The notes under the pieces are model-generated. The model did not search any database. It had not been told where the DNA came from and saw only the letters and a program-made list of their open reading frames with translations. This document shows positions 54,367-62,998 of a stretch of 64,000 bases of DNA, one piece after another (within the stretch, counting starts at the first letter, position 1; each line of letters begins with the position of its first letter). The position numbers and the translations under genes were made by a program. The stretch is from GCA-2717185 sp964474755 (lineage in GTDB: Bacteria > Pseudomonadota > Alphaproteobacteria > UBA8366 > GCA-2717185), in the NCBI GenBank assembly GCA_964474755.1, contig CAYYUG010000003.1:62001-126000 (forward strand), in the 5' to 3' direction.

Positions 54367-55467
54367 ATGGCAATAGAGAGCCTTACTTTTAAAGCCTTAC
54401 GGGTTCGCCCCGTCGTTCTAAAGCTTAGCAGGCCCGTGGTGGCCCGGATCGCAACTATTACGGATTGGCCCCTTATACTGATCGATCTTTACACGGAGGA
54501 AGGGGTGACGGGCCGCGCTTATTTGGAACCTTATGTCGTGAATTCGATGCGCTATCTAGTCCCAGCACTTGAGGACATGTCCGTGTTGCTGAAAGGGCAG
54601 CTGCTGTCACCCGCTAATCTTTACGAGACTGCACGCAAGTCCCTTCATTTCGTTGGTTATGAGGGGCTGTCAATGATCGCGGTGTCGGGGTTGGACATGG
54701 CCGCTTGGGATACTCTCGCCCGCGCCGCCAATATGCCGCTGTGTCGATTACTCGGTGGTTCGGTAGGCCCGGTGCGTGCATATAATAGTAATGGTTTGTG
54801 GTTGCGCGAACCTTCTATGCTCGCGGAGGAAGCTGTGGAACTGCGTGATGAGGGTGGGTTTACGGGCCTCAAGCTCCGCATGGGGCGAGATGAGGTCAAC
54901 GATGACCTGGCGACTGTGGACGCGGTACGCGGTGCGATTGGCGATGATATACGATTGATGGTCGATTTTAATCAGGGACTCGACCTGGCGGAAGCGTTGG
55001 AGCGCTGCCATCGCATCGATGATCTAGGCTTGACTTGGATTGAAGAGCCAATCGTTTACGACGATTACAACGGGTATGTGAAGCTGACAGCAGATCTGAA
55101 ATCGCCAATCCAGATCGGTGAGAATTTTTATGGGCCGCGGGAACTATACAAAGCGATCCAGTGCAAGGCATGCGACTTCGTAATGCCGGACTTCATGCGG
55201 ATCGGCGGCGTTACCGGTTGGATGCGCGCTGCTTCGATTGCCGGCGCTGCAGGTGTGCCAATCTCTACGCATCTTTATCCAGAAGTGGGCGCGCATGTGA
55301 TGCGCGTATCAGAAACCGCGCACTGGTTGGAATGGCAGGACTGGGCAGACCCTATTCTGCAGGAACCCTATGCGTTAAGTGGCGGCATGCTACAAATTCC
55401 GGATAGACCTGGCCTAGGGTTGGACTGGGACGAAGATGTTGTCGTTGCGAATCTTTATGATGCCTAG
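54367..55467 (+). CDS. Mandelate racemase-like enolase-superfamily enzyme with K-x-R motif
   Basis: A 366-residue enzyme unusually close to Pseudomonas mandelate racemase: W-P-L-I-L-I-D-L, G-L-D-M-A-A-W-D, V-D-F-N-Q, W-I-E-E-P, I-G-E-N-F-Y-G-P, G-G-V-T-G-W, S-T-H-L-Y-P-E and A-H-W-L-E all align. The exception is the first catalytic pair, L-K-L-R-M-G, where mandelate racemase has K164-x-K166. The second base is Arg here. It may be a dehydratase or racemase with changed stereo-preference. ATG 54367 is used; ATG 54349 is also in frame. Confidence 0.85.
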   Translation: MAIESLTFKALRVRPVVLKLSRPVVARIATITDWPLILIDLYTEEGVTGRAYLEPYVVNSMRYLVPALEDMSVLLKGQLLSPANLYETARKSLHFVGYEGLSMIAVSGLDMAAWDTLARAANMPLCRLLGGSVGPVRAYNSNGLWLREPSMLAEEAVELRDEGGFTGLKLRMGRDEVNDDLATVDAVRGAIGDDIRLMVDFNQGLDLAEALERCHRIDDLGLTWIEEPIVYDDYNGYVKLTADLKSPIQIGENFYGPRELYKAIQCKACDFVMPDFMRIGGVTGWMRAASIAGAAGVPISTHLYPEVGAHVMRVSETAHWLEWQDWADPILQEPYALSGGMLQIPDRPGLGLDWDEDVVVANLYDA

Positions 55468-56309
55468 AAGGGTACGCTTCCCTTGACCGTTGTGCGCCAC
55501 ATAAGGCGGCGTTGTGGTAGGTCATAATCCTGAATGGCTTTATGCTGAGCAGTGCAATTGTCCCAGACTACAACATCCCCGGTCTTCCAGCGGTGGCGAT
55601 AGACGAACTCGGGCCGAGTGATGTGATTAGCCAGAGCGCTGATGAGGGACAGTGCTTTTTCGTTATTCAATCCAGAAATGCCAGTGCAGTCGTTCCGCAT
55701 CACGTAAATTCCTTTGCGCCCAGTGCGCGGATGGGTACGTACAATCGGGTGTTCGACTGGTGGGTATTGGGCGATTGTTTCCGGGCTGATTGGTCGGCCT
55801 CGTTTACGACCACAGAAGTCGAAGATACCTTTCAGCCCATTGAGTCTGTGCTGCATTGCTGAAGGTAGCGCGTCCCATGCCGTGGCCGTATTCGCAAATT
55901 CGGTATCTCCGAGCGTTAAACCATTGATTTCGGGTACCTCGATCGCATGCAGCATCGTGGCACGTGCCGGTATCTTGGCGTAGGACATATCCGTATGCCA
56001 TTCGGGCCCAGCCTTCGGAGTGCCGATGAAACGCCCATTTTCGACGATATTGGAAATAATATAAATCTCAGGATTGCCCTTAATTCCAAAATCTGCAGCG
56101 TTGTGATTGATAGCGCAATCGCCGAAGCGGCTACTGAAGGCGACCTGCTGTTCCGGCGTTATCTTTTGGTCGCGTAGGATAATGACGCCGTGCTCGTTGA
56201 AGATGCCCTCGATTTCGGCAAAGGTATCGTCGTCGAGAGGCTGAGAGAGGTCGATACCTCTAATCTCTGCGCCAATCGCGGCACCGGTTTTGACAAATTT
56301 GATGCTCAT
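55464..56309 (-). CDS. TauD/TfdA-family Fe(II)/2-oxoglutarate dioxygenase
   Basis: A 281-residue TauD enzyme: W-H-T-D-M-S-Y, distal His in C-T-A-Q-H-K-A, Arg in L-M-W-R-T-T. It overlaps the next upstream TauD gene by four bases and is convergent with the mandelate-racemase-like gene, ending within its last codon region. Third of three consecutive TauD genes; most like the middle one (shared R-R-L-M-W-R block). Confidence 0.88.
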   Translation of the reverse strand: MSIKFVKTGAAIGAEIRGIDLSQPLDDDTFAEIEGIFNEHGVIILRDQKITPEQQVAFSSRFGDCAINHNAADFGIKGNPEIYIISNIVENGRFIGTPKAGPEWHTDMSYAKIPARATMLHAIEVPEINGLTLGDTEFANTATAWDALPSAMQHRLNGLKGIFDFCGRKRGRPISPETIAQYPPVEHPIVRTHPRTGRKGIYVMRNDCTGISGLNNEKALSLISALANHITRPEFVYRHRWKTGDVVVWDNCTAQHKAIQDYDLPQRRLMWRTTVKGSVPF

Positions 56310-57169
56310 GCGGTGAGGCTACCGCCGACCGTCAGACGCCACATTAGGCGCCGTTCCTGCGGCCATTCGTAGTCGAAGGAAGCTAAATGCTGCACCGCGC
56401 AATTATCCCAGATAAGAATGTCCCCGACTTGCCATTTATGGACGTGTTGAAAGCGTTCCTGTGGGATCGTCGCTGACACCTCGTTGATTAGCTGCATCGC
56501 TTCGTCTTCTGCCATGGCCTCGATGCCAATGCATTCGCCGGGGCTTACATAGAGACATTTGCGGCCCGTGATGGGATGGGTGCGGACGAAGGGATGGCGG
56601 ACCTTGGGCTGGTTCTTTCTGGCTTCGTCTTGCTGTTTATGAGTGCCAGATTTGGCACGCCGGCCGAACACGTCGTGTATAACCGTCAAACCATCGATCT
56701 TAGCCTTAGTGCTGTCCGGGAGGTCGTCGTAGGCCGCGGCCGTGCTAGCGAAGGTGGTGTTGCCCAGCGCGATACCGTCGCGTACGGGTACTTCCACAGC
56801 ATAGAGTAAAGTCGCCCGCGGCGGACGGTCGGTGTAGGACATGTCGGTGTGCCAAACAGATCCAGCATCCGCATGGCCAATATCCCGGCCGTTCTCCTTG
56901 ATGTTGGAGACCAGGAATATTTCCGGATAGTCCTTGTGCGCGAAGTCGGACATGAAGATTTTTTCGATATTGCCGAACCGTTTTGCAAAGGTGATATATT
57001 GTGCCTCGGTGAGATTTTGTCCGCGAAGGCATAGGACTGAACTTTCGTTAAACATAGTCTCGATCTCGGCGAAATCGTCATCGTCTAGTCCGCTCGATAC
57101 GTCTATTCCGGTGACTTCGGCGCCGAAGACGGAATCGGTGAGCGTGACATCCTGCGTCTTAGTTAAAAT
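56306..57169 (-). CDS. TauD/TfdA-family dioxygenase with probable ATT start
   Basis: A 287-residue TauD enzyme: W-H-T-D-M-S-Y, distal His in C-A-V-Q-H-L-A, Arg in L-M-W-R-L-T. The first in-frame ATG (57055) would remove 38 residues that encode the family's first strand, F-G-A-E-V-T-G-I-D-V. No ATG, GTG or TTG lies upstream in frame. ATT at 57167-57169, with AGGGAG seven bases before it and overlapping the stop of the preceding TauD gene by seven bases, gives a normal-length protein. A one-base frameshift near 57150 is the alternative. Confidence 0.8.
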   Translation of the reverse strand: MLTKTQDVTLTDSVFGAEVTGIDVSSGLDDDDFAEIETMFNESSVLCLRGQNLTEAQYITFAKRFGNIEKIFMSDFAHKDYPEIFLVSNIKENGRDIGHADAGSVWHTDMSYTDRPPRATLLYAVEVPVRDGIALGNTTFASTAAAYDDLPDSTKAKIDGLTVIHDVFGRRAKSGTHKQQDEARKNQPKVRHPFVRTHPITGRKCLYVSPGECIGIEAMAEDEAMQLINEVSATIPQERFQHVHKWQVGDILIWDNCAVQHLASFDYEWPQERRLMWRLTVGGSLTA

Positions 57170-58011
57170 GGTTCGTCTCCCTGAATTGTCGTGCGATGCA
57201 TGTGTCGTACATAGCTTGGGTCGTCGAGGCGAGTTAGATCAGCAATATGCAGGGCGCACCGATTATCCCAAAAGGTTAGGTCGCCATGCCTCCAGGTATG
57301 GAAGTAGGTGAAGCGCAGCTGGGCGCAATGGGCGAACAATTCGGCAAGAATGGTGTCTGACTCATCTTTCGGCAGTCCTTCAATCGCGATTGTGTGCTGT
57401 TCATTCGCGAAAACTGACTTTCGGCCCGTCTCCGGATGCTGTCTAACGATCGGATGGGATACAGACGGTGTTTTCGCCTTTTGCGTGTTATTGAGGGTTC
57501 GACGGAAGGTTTGATTTGCGTTGTTTCGGCCGGCCAAAAAGGTGCCCCTTTTCCCGTCAAGCACCAGCTTAAGTGCTTTCGGCAAACTCTCATAAGCCGA
57601 GTACATGTTGGCAAATCCGGTTTTGCCACCGTCTTTTGGAATTTCGATGCCGTACAGCATAGATCCTAGCGAAGGTTTTTTGCGATAGGAGATATCCGAA
57701 TGCCATTTCGGTCCGCCGTCGGGAAGGCCAATGTAACGTCCGTTTTCTTTTCGAGTTGATACGATCAGGATTTCCGGATGGTCCGCGAGTACCGCGTCAT
57801 CTGCGGGGTGAATGTCGAGGGGACCGAAACGCTGTGAAAAACCAATTTGTTGATCAGGGGTGAGTACCTGCTCGCGAAACACTAGCACGAGATGGTCAAG
57901 ATGCGCCTGATGCACTGCGTTAAACGTAGGCTCATCCATAGGTTGGGACAGGTCTAGGCCGACAATCTCCGCACCAAGAGCCTTTGAAAGCGGGCTTAGG
58001 GTAAATGACAT
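57163..58011 (-). CDS. TauD/TfdA-family Fe(II)/2-oxoglutarate dioxygenase
   Basis: A 282-residue TauD enzyme: W-H-S-D-I-S-Y, distal His in C-A-L-H-I-A-D, Arg in H-M-H-R-T-T. ATG 58011 (M-S-F-T-L-S-P-L) matches the family N-terminus; the frame extends 14 codons further but is not needed. First of three consecutive TauD genes; coupled to the next by a seven-base overlap. Confidence 0.88.
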   Translation of the reverse strand: MSFTLSPLSKALGAEIVGLDLSQPMDEPTFNAVHQAHLDHLVLVFREQVLTPDQQIGFSQRFGPLDIHPADDAVLADHPEILIVSTRKENGRYIGLPDGGPKWHSDISYRKKPSLGSMLYGIEIPKDGGKTGFANMYSAYESLPKALKLVLDGKRGTFLAGRNNANQTFRRTLNNTQKAKTPSVSHPIVRQHPETGRKSVFANEQHTIAIEGLPKDESDTILAELFAHCAQLRFTYFHTWRHGDLTFWDNRCALHIADLTRLDDPSYVRHMHRTTIQGDEPF

Positions 58012-58098
58012 TCGTATCAGTTTTCTTAATCGCGATGCGATCGATTTTGGCATACAGGGTATGCCATCGCCAAATACGGGCAGTATCGAAGTCGTTCT

Positions 58099-58213
58099 TT
58101 AAATTCCTGCAAGAATCTCATAGATAATTTTACTAACCTTTGTGTTTTCAGCGGATGAAGCTATGCCGCGGTTACCCACAAACACGTCTGTTATGAAACC
58201 AATCCATGTATGA
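58099..58213 (-). CDS. C-terminal fragment of an unidentified protein at the gap
   Basis: About 37 codons ending in TAA at 58099, reading G-N-R-G-I-A-S-S-A-E-N-T then K-I-I-Y-E-I-L-A-G-I. The regular composition suggests the C-terminus of a real minus-strand gene whose body is in the gap or on the next contig. Family not identified. Confidence 0.35.
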
Positions 58214-58313
58214 NNNNNNNNNNNNNNNNNNNNNNNNNNNNNNNNNNNNNNNNNNNNNNNNNNNNNNNNNNNNNNNNNNNNNNNNNNNNNNNNNNNNNNN
58301 NNNNNNNNNNNNN
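58214..58313. other. Assembly gap (100 N)
   Basis: Placeholder gap. The genes on its two sides may not be neighbours at this spacing in the genome. Confidence 0.95.
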
Positions 58314-59624
58314 GACCGAGCCACCTCGATGCCGGGTTACTATCCCTCGCATTGGCCGGTTGAATGCGGTGGCAATCGGCGGCAGAAGGCAGCAAACGGT
58401 GGGCTAAATGCTAGGAACGCCACGCCAGAAGTCACTACGGTGACAAATGGCCGATGGAATGTGATGACCGTGTGGCGTGGTCCGGGTGAGCTGTTTTTGG
58501 GTGGCACAATGCCCGCATTTACTGGGCCACCACCGTATGGCTGGTTACAGCGACTTGATTATAGGACGCTGGATGTACTGTCGGAATCACCTCAATTATC
58601 TTGTGGCGAGCATGTGTGGTGTGGCGCTATTGCGGCGCACGAAAATGGCTCTATTTACAAAGTCAACGGGTCCTATCTGCACCGGCTAGACGAACATTGC
58701 GGGGTTCTCCTGGAACGGAAGCTGCCGGTCGATCAAGCGCATAACGGACTGCTACTATTATCGGATGGTACGGTTGTTACGAAGGATTTGCGGCTTGCTG
58801 GGCAGGGACCGTCAACCATCACACGTCTCGATCCAGAGACGCTTGAGTTGGTTGGAGCGCCGCTTGCATTGCCGGAAGGGTCAATGGGCCGAATCGCTAG
58901 CGACCTAACGGATAATGGTGAGTACATCTACATCCCGGGGATCGAGCGTGTCTGGCGTATCAGGGTCGAGCCGGACCGCCTTTCGATGGATGATGATTGG
59001 TCGCCGCAATATCGGATTGCAGGTGGTGAACAGGGTCTTTGCTGGGACGGCTGTATCTCCGAGAATGCAATGTGGCTAATGGATAATGGCGATATCGATT
59101 CCCTGCGCGCGATTTATGGAGAGCATCCGAATGGACGCTTCAAGGTGCCCAGTGGATTGCTTAGTTGGCGCCGCCGCACGCCTTGGTCCGGCCCGCAGCG
59201 TCTGTTAAAGGTCTCGCTGGAGAATGGCGAGATTTGTGTAATCGCACCCTTCGGAACGCCGGGCGGCGGCATTATTGCGCCCCCTGTTAATGTGCCAGAA
59301 TATGCCATGTGCATCGCCTGGGACAGTGTTAACGGCGGTCTGGCAGGTGTTGCAGTGGATGGAGACGGTTTGAGTGTAGCCTGGACTGTCGATGCGCGCC
59401 CGTCGATGCAACCCCTGGTGTATCCGGAGACCGGCGAGCTAGTCATCAACGATTATAAAACCGGCGACGATCAGCTCATTGTTGTCGACATTTCCAGCGG
59501 TGAAATTCTCAGTCGGGTCAGTCTAGGGTCGCGTGTCGCGAATGGCATGTTTCTGACACCGGGGTTAGATCGTGATGTCTACTATTGCTCGACTTTGGCG
59601 ATCAGCCGGGTGCAATGGAGTTAA
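58314..59624 (+). CDS. Beta-propeller-like protein of unknown function, 5' end uncertain
   Basis: 436 codons after the gap, rich in short beta-strand repeats with Gly-Asp turns (L-L-L-L-S-D-G-T-V-V, T-R-L-D-P-E-T-L-E-L, L-T-D-N-G-E-Y-I-Y-I), a pattern of PQQ/YVTN-like propellers. The first ATG in this contig is at 58329 (M-P-G-Y-Y-P-S-H-W), without a clear ribosome site, so the true start may lie in the gap. Several Cys residues occur (V-E-C-G-G-N, L-S-C-G-E). No named family recognised; may bind a ligand or act as a lactonase. Confidence 0.6.
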   Translation, partial: DRATSMPGYYPSHWPVECGGNRRQKAANGGLNARNATPEVTTVTNGRWNVMTVWRGPGELFLGGTMPAFTGPPPYGWLQRLDYRTLDVLSESPQLSCGEHVWCGAIAAHENGSIYKVNGSYLHRLDEHCGVLLERKLPVDQAHNGLLLLSDGTVVTKDLRLAGQGPSTITRLDPETLELVGAPLALPEGSMGRIASDLTDNGEYIYIPGIERVWRIRVEPDRLSMDDDWSPQYRIAGGEQGLCWDGCISENAMWLMDNGDIDSLRAIYGEHPNGRFKVPSGLLSWRRRTPWSGPQRLLKVSLENGEICVIAPFGTPGGGIIAPPVNVPEYAMCIAWDSVNGGLAGVAVDGDGLSVAWTVDARPSMQPLVYPETGELVINDYKTGDDQLIVVDISSGEILSRVSLGSRVANGMFLTPGLDRDVYYCSTLAISRVQWS

Positions 59625-60067
59625 GCTTTTTGACTTGGGTGGCGAAGAGGCAGCCAGTTTTGGCGAGGCGATGTTGGAATTCGGTATATAAGCTTGATGG
59701 CTCGCACTTTGAGAGAAATTGAGGAAAAGTTTAAATAGGATTTGTTTGACTGAGGTTGTTTAGGACCCTTGCTTCTACTGAACCGAGAGTACGTCAATTC
59801 TTGAAAAGACATGCCCTATCATTGCCAGGTTTTTCTGGCTCGCCCCTTGCCAATTCCGCAGTTGCGCAAAGCGTGCGAAGAATTGCCCTCAAGCTGAACC
59901 CGATGGATAAGGGTTACATCCCGGTGCATTGATTAAGTCCTGGGCTGCCCACTCTCTATTTTTGGTCAACACTGATCACGGCCTTAATCCGCTGGACAGA
60001 AAACCGGACGTAGACTTTCCCCGACCAAAGTCGATGAGGAGTGGGTCTAGGTCCGGCTTTAATGCCC
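59625..60067. other. Intergenic region with a deacylase terminator
   Basis: About 440 bases between convergent genes, no gene recognised. The only structure seen is the hairpin at 60001-60060. Confidence 0.45.
60001..60060 (-). terminator. Large branched hairpin, probable terminator of the deacylase gene
   Basis: CCGGAC-g-TAGAC (60004-60015) pairs with GTCTA-g-GTCCGG (60045-60056) with one mismatch, and the AAA/TTT ends extend it past one bulge. Inside, CGAC (60022-60025) pairs with GTCG (60030-60033) round a CAAA loop. Read on the minus strand it is followed by TTTTCTG, eight bases after the deacylase stop. Confidence 0.6.
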
Positions 60068-61774
60068 TCAGGTGCGCGCTAGCGGTCCGCGTAAGAGTTG
60101 TCCGGGCAGGGCGCCGGTGTGCTTGTTTTCTCTCAACACGGTCTGGCCGGCAACGATTGTTGCCAACATGCCATTGGCATATTGCTTCAAACGTTTGGAG
60201 CCGGATGGTAGATCGTTTACGACTTCCGGCATCCGTGGCTCGACCGCTTCAGGGTCGAAGACCGTTATGTCAGCAGTCATGCCTTCGCGTAATAATCCGC
60301 GGTCATGAAAGCCCCAATGTGTGGACGTATCGTAGGTAATCATCCGCACAGCTTGCTCAAGGGTAAATGCTTCCTTTTCACGGACCCAATGGCTCAACAG
60401 ATGCGTCTGCAGCGAGCTGTCCATAATCTGCGAAACATGAGCGCCGGAATCGGAAAACGTGACGGTTGAGCGCGGGTGCTTCATCAACTCTAGTGCATCG
60501 TCCTGATTTTCGTTCGCCAACGGTTGCCGAAAGAAGGCTTTGAGATCGTGCTCAATGGCTATCTCGAGCATCGCCGCCGCCGGTGTGATACTGCGTTCCT
60601 TCGCTATCTGAGCCAGGCTCGGGTGCGGTAGGCTAATTTTGTCGACATGGTAGAACATGTCCCACTCGGGTGGGCGTGCTTCTGCTCCAACGATTTCTGG
60701 GCCTTCATAAGGCTTGTCGGCTACTTCGATCAGCTTGCGCTTGAGTTCGGGATCGTTTTTCAGCTTGGCCAGTTGTGCATCAAGCGGCAGTTTACGGAAG
60801 TCCTTCCAGACATCCCAATTGTCGAATGGTGTCGCCGTCTCGAAAGAGAGGATTGAGTTGATCTCGCGGCTGTGTACCTGAGTCCAGATGCGCGCACCCT
60901 GTTGATTTTCCTCTTCGATAATCTCGTAAAGCGCTTTCCACTGACCCGGATATTCCTTGCGGCTGAGACTGCCAAAGGTAATGGGGCGGCCGCTCTTATT
61001 CGACAGTTCGCCGAGACTGCGATAGACGCCCATCATTTTCTGAATATCGCCGCGCTCCATCGCTAGCTGGAAAATGCCGGCGCCGGTTTCACCCATAGCC
61101 ATTACAATATCGCGGACTTCTTCATCGCTGCCGATCCGGCTGGCGACAAAGCGGTCGTCGGATGTCAGGTGGCTGGGGCTACGAGATGTCGAAAAACCCA
61201 TAGCTCCGGCCGTCACAGCTTCTTTCACCGCTGATTTCATTTTTTCAATATCGTTATCGGTTGCGTCCTCTTCGAACGCTCGTTCACCCATCACATAGGT
61301 GCGCAGGGCAGAATGCCCTATGTAGCCAGCGTAGTTGATGCCCTTCGGCATCTTATCGACAGCGGCCATGTATTCTGGATAAGTTTCCCAGTCCCAATTG
61401 ATGCCTTCCAGCATTGCGCTGCGAGAAATGTCCTCTGCGCGCTCGAGATTGCGGAAGACGTAGTCGGCTTCACTTTCGCGGCACGGCGCTAGGGTGAAGC
61501 CGCAATTGCCCATCACGGTGGTAGTGACGCCGTGATAGCAGGAGCAACTGCCAAGCTGATCCCAAAACAACTGAGCGTCCATATGGGTGTGTCCGTCAAC
61601 GAAACCCGGGGTTACAACATGGCCCTCGGCGTCAATCGTCTCTTCGGTCGCTTCGCCATTAATGCGGCCAATTTTTGCAATTTTGCCGTCTTTTATGCCA
61701 ACGTCACCTCGATAGCGAACGCCGCCAGATCCGTCGATGATCATGCCATTCTTGACCACGAGATCGTAGCTCAT
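60068..61774 (-). CDS. N-acyl-D-amino-acid deacylase family amidohydrolase
   Basis: A 568-residue D-aminoacylase-like amidohydrolase-3 protein. G-F-V-D-G-H-T-H-M-D is the H-x-H metal site; C-G-F at about residue 97 holds the bridging-Cys position of D-aminoacylases; T-F-S-D-S-G-A-H near residue 440 has the catalytic Asp. It hydrolyses N-acyl-D-amino acids or similar amides. ATG 61774 with AAGGGGAAAAAG upstream is used. Divergent from the HlyD-like gene. Confidence 0.87.
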   Translation of the reverse strand: MSYDLVVKNGMIIDGSGGVRYRGDVGIKDGKIAKIGRINGEATEETIDAEGHVVTPGFVDGHTHMDAQLFWDQLGSCSCYHGVTTTVMGNCGFTLAPCRESEADYVFRNLERAEDISRSAMLEGINWDWETYPEYMAAVDKMPKGINYAGYIGHSALRTYVMGERAFEEDATDNDIEKMKSAVKEAVTAGAMGFSTSRSPSHLTSDDRFVASRIGSDEEVRDIVMAMGETGAGIFQLAMERGDIQKMMGVYRSLGELSNKSGRPITFGSLSRKEYPGQWKALYEIIEEENQQGARIWTQVHSREINSILSFETATPFDNWDVWKDFRKLPLDAQLAKLKNDPELKRKLIEVADKPYEGPEIVGAEARPPEWDMFYHVDKISLPHPSLAQIAKERSITPAAAMLEIAIEHDLKAFFRQPLANENQDDALELMKHPRSTVTFSDSGAHVSQIMDSSLQTHLLSHWVREKEAFTLEQAVRMITYDTSTHWGFHDRGLLREGMTADITVFDPEAVEPRMPEVVNDLPSGSKRLKQYANGMLATIVAGQTVLRENKHTGALPGQLLRGPLART

Positions 61775-61975
61775 CTTTTTCCCCTTTTCCCTAAGGCCTG
61801 GATCCAATATTCAAACAATTGTGCCAGTTGTAATCGCTGTCGTCCAATTTTGTCAGAAACAATAATTGCCAATTCAATTTCCGAGGCGCTATTTTGTATT
61901 ACCCCCACACGTCGTAAACTTATCGCAGGGCGATGGTTCGGCCATTCGCGACCGGACAGTGTTCTTTAGGCATCA

Positions 61976-62898
61976 ATGAAATCAAACAAAAAATTAAAGG
62001 CCGCAATCTTCGCGCTGGGCGTCGCGATGGTCGGCTTCCTATCTTATGAACTGTTCTACTGGTTGACCCATGTCTACGAGTTCGATGCTCGGATTAAGAC
62101 CGAACTGACCACGCTGTCTAGCCGCGTTGATGCAAGCATCGAAAAAATTTATGTGAAGGAAGGCGATACGGTAACTAAGGGTCAGTTGCTCGTGTCTTTG
62201 GATTCTGAGGTTGAGCGTCTTCGTATAGAAGGCTTCAAGGTTGATCTGGTGCGTGAGCGGGCCCGCGTGAACAAATTGTTGGCCGAAAAGGATGCATTGG
62301 AGCAAAGTATTCGGTCGCGGATGGCAACGAAAAATGAAGAAATCCGTGCCTTGCGGATAGAGCAACAATCGATCAAAGACCGTCGTGATTTAGCTGCGAA
62401 GAACCTTAATCGGTCCAAAATTCTTCACAAAAAACAGTTACTGTCATCGAGTAAGCTCGAAGCTGAACAAGTTAAGGCACTATCATTGGCAGGGGAATTA
62501 AGCTTCGCTGCGGCGAAGGTACGAGTTGCAGAACGGGAATTGGATGAAATCAAGGCGTCTCACTCGGATATCGATGTACTCGTTTCCGAACTCGGCATCT
62601 CCAAGATTAATATCGAGAAAGTCAAGATCCTCATTAAGGAGTCGGAAGAAAAGCTGAAGTACCGATTTATTGTCAGCCCGATCGATGGAATTATCGATAA
62701 CATATTTAAATACGAAGGCGAACACGTGGAGGAAGCCGAGCAACTCGTTCTGCTACACGACAAAAATTCCTTCTGGATAGAAGCTAATATAGAGGAGACG
62801 CAGCTACGTTACCTCAAGGTATCGCAGGATGTTATCATCGACATCGACGCATATCCGTTTGACAGCTTCTTTGGCACGGTGACCCGTATCGGCAGTGT
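61976..62898 (+). CDS. HlyD-family membrane fusion protein, 3' end in gap
   Basis: From ATG 61976 the frame runs 307 complete codons into the gap. Residues 6-28 form an N-terminal membrane anchor; the lipoyl-like half I-Y-V-K-E-G-D-T-V-T-K-G-Q-L-L-V is near residue 60, followed by about 130 residues of charged coiled coil and the second half-motif V-S-P-I-D-G-I-I. This is an EmrA/HlyD-type periplasmic adaptor joining an inner-membrane pump to an outer-membrane channel. The C-terminus is lost in the Ns. Confidence 0.85.
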
Positions 62899-62998
62899 NN
62901 NNNNNNNNNNNNNNNNNNNNNNNNNNNNNNNNNNNNNNNNNNNNNNNNNNNNNNNNNNNNNNNNNNNNNNNNNNNNNNNNNNNNNNNNNNNNNNNNNN
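62899..62998. other. Assembly gap (100 N)
   Basis: Placeholder gap between the HlyD-like gene and an MFS gene fragment; true distance unknown. Confidence 0.95.

Noticed and set aside
58206..58313. A start codon before the gap for the beta-propeller-like gene
   Set aside because: The frame only exists because Ns are read as open codons; the contigs are joined arbitrarily.
59625..60067. Insertion-sequence remnant
   Set aside because: No terminal repeats, target duplication or transposase-like protein could be found; only a terminator hairpin is supported.
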